Assembly (NCBI GenBank): GCA_934533005.1
Contig: CAKTBC010000115.1
Span: forward strand, 1-5,289
Direction: 5' to 3'
Origin: an uncultured Oscillospiraceae bacterium
GTDB taxonomy: Bacteria > Bacillota > Clostridia > Oscillospirales > Oscillospiraceae
DNA: 5,289 bases
Below, in pieces: positions 4,246 through 5,289 of this stretch (the first letter of the stretch is position 1; each line of letters opens with the position of its first letter). The notes under the pieces were generated by a model that was not told the DNA's origin, did no database searches, and saw only the letters and a list, made by a program, of their open reading frames with translations. A program made the position numbers and the translations under genes.

Positions 4246-5289
4246 TCATTCCTCCACTTTCTTCGTGAAGAGCAGCGAGATCACGAGCACCACGACGAAG
4301 CCGACGATCACCGCGATCTTGCCGTTGCCGGTCGGGCCGTCGGCCGAGGAGGCAAGCTTCAGGTTGTGGCAGAACGCCGCGCCGCACATCATGCCGAGAA
4401 CGGTGACGGCGCTGTCACTCTCGCCCTGGCCGGCGAGAATGAGCTGGCGCAGCGGGCAGCCGCCGAGCAGGACGCAGCCCCAGCCCATGAGGGCGGTGCC
4501 GAGGAAGTTCCAGACGCCGTCGCTGTGCGCAACGGGCTGTCCGGCGAAGCCGGGGTTGAACTTGCCGAGAATGAGATTGCCGACGAGCACCGTGAGGATG
4601 ATCGTCACGAAACCGGCGACAAGGCCGAAGTCCTTGAACATGACGGCGTTGCGGATGCCGCCGACCATGCACATACGGCTGCGCTGGCACAGCGCGCCGA
4701 CAACGAGACCCGCGACGAGCGCGAGACCCCACGCGGCATGCATGCTGCCGGGGCCTTTTTCGGAGAACTTGAAGAGCGCCGGGGCGGCGAGCCAGAGCAC
4801 AAACAGCAGCACGTAAATGACCGGGAAAGCAGCGCCTTCGGCGAGCGTCTGCTTATAGCTGCGGCCAAGCGTGAAGCCCTTCTTGAGGAACACAACACCC
4901 ACAAGAATGCCCACGATGAAGCCAACGAGACCGACAAGAGCGTTCCCGTCGCCGCCGCCGATACGGATGACCATACGCAGCGGGCAGCCGAGGAACATCA
5001 GCGCGCCGATCATGACGAACACGCCGAGAATGAAGCGGATCATCGGGGAAGAGCCGCCGCGGCCCTTGAATTCCTTCGCCGCGACCGCTGCGATGAGCGC
5101 GCCGAGCAGGATGCCAACGATCTCCGGGCGGAAATACTGCACGACCTCTGCGCCGTGCAGACCGAGAGCGCCGGTTGTGTCGCGCAGGAAGCAGGCGATG
5201 CAGAAGCCCATATTGCCGGGGTTGCCGTGCGCGCCCAGGACGAGCGCCGCGAGACCGATCACAAGTCCGGTGACGAGGATCAGCCAGTT
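4246..5289 (-). CDS. yedE: YedE/YeeE-family membrane transporter, putative selenium or thiosulfate importer (5' end outside the window)
   Basis: The frame is open to the right edge, with 347 residues visible. A GTG at 5262 is in frame, but coding-like hydrophobic sequence (NWLILVTGL) continues upstream, so the true start is probably off the window. The protein is mostly hydrophobic, with perhaps eight to ten membrane helices. It contains the conserved cysteines of the YeeE/YedE (DUF395, sulfur-transport) family: GFCIACFLRD (visible residues 28-37), GCPLRMVIRIGGGDGNA (101-117), CQRSRMCMVGGIRN (201-214), GWGCVLLGGCPLRQLILAGQGESDSA (269-294) and AAFCHN (304-309). YeeE homologues import thiosulfate through a line of cysteines. 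A YedE branch found beside YedF is linked to selenium use. The 'ACFLRD...GALGLH' form and the downstream YedF-like gene favour that branch, but the substrate is not proven by sequence. The C-terminus ends in KKVEE, 3 bp before yedF. Confidence 0.88.
   Translation of the reverse strand, partial: NWLILVTGLVIGLAALVLGAHGNPGNMGFCIACFLRDTTGALGLHGAEVVQYFRPEIVGILLGALIAAVAAKEFKGRGGSSPMIRFILGVFVMIGALMFLGCPLRMVIRIGGGDGNALVGLVGFIVGILVGVVFLKKGFTLGRSYKQTLAEGAAFPVIYVLLFVLWLAAPALFKFSEKGPGSMHAAWGLALVAGLVVGALCQRSRMCMVGGIRNAVMFKDFGLVAGFVTIILTVLVGNLILGKFNPGFAGQPVAHSDGVWNFLGTALMGWGCVLLGGCPLRQLILAGQGESDSAVTVLGMMCGAAFCHNLKLASSADGPTGNGKIAVIVGFVVVLVISLLFTKKVEE

Noticed and set aside
4112..4816. A 234-codon + strand frame opposite yedE/yedF
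   Set aside because: It has no family motifs and lies antisense to the clear CPxP and GCPLR coding signals.

Overview
The window is GC-rich and densely coded. Its start sites have strong Shine-Dalgarno sequences (AAGGAGG, GGAGG), its terminators are intrinsic, and one promoter fits a sigma-A-type consensus. It also carries an anaerobic-type corrin gene, a YedE/TusA-type chalcogen pair and a Pro-Thr-Glu-rich membrane protein. Together these suggest a high-GC anaerobic Firmicute of the gut Clostridia type (Oscillospiraceae-like). That placement is inferred from gene content and style; there is no marker gene here.

Left half, + strand (1-3052): the distal part of an operon whose promoter lies off the left edge. 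It runs from the C-terminal end of a periplasmic-binding-type lipoprotein, through a BtuC/FecCD-type permease and a FecE/BtuD-type ATPase with an unusual extra C-terminal domain of about 110 residues, to a CbiL/CobI-type C20-methyltransferase of corrin synthesis. The genes are separated by 3 bp or overlap by 4 bp, so they are probably transcribed together and translationally coupled. The corrin gene hints that the transporter takes up a corrinoid, cobalt or another tetrapyrrole-related metal complex, but the substrate cannot be read from sequence.

Centre (3053-3140): a strong hairpin with T-rich flanks on both sides, which can terminate the left operon and the converging gene to its right.

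Right half, - strand: entering from the right edge, a YedE-family membrane protein (5289-4246, N-terminus cut off) is followed 3 bp later by a 70-residue TusA/YedF-type protein (4242-4030). The pair probably imports and hands on a reduced sulfur or selenium species, and ends in an intrinsic terminator at about 3978-4016. A separate single-gene unit follows (3884-3141). It has its own extended -10 promoter and AAGGAGG site and encodes a membrane-anchored protein with a coiled coil, a Pro/Thr/Glu linker and an SH3-like domain.

The most noteworthy points are the extra domain and altered ATPase motifs of the FecE-like protein, the link between the transporter and corrin synthesis, the single-domain YedF next to YedE, the internal duplication in YedE, and a very stable GNRA-capped hairpin just inside the permease gene. 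I see no CRISPR array, tRNA, rRNA, insertion sequence or phage gene.
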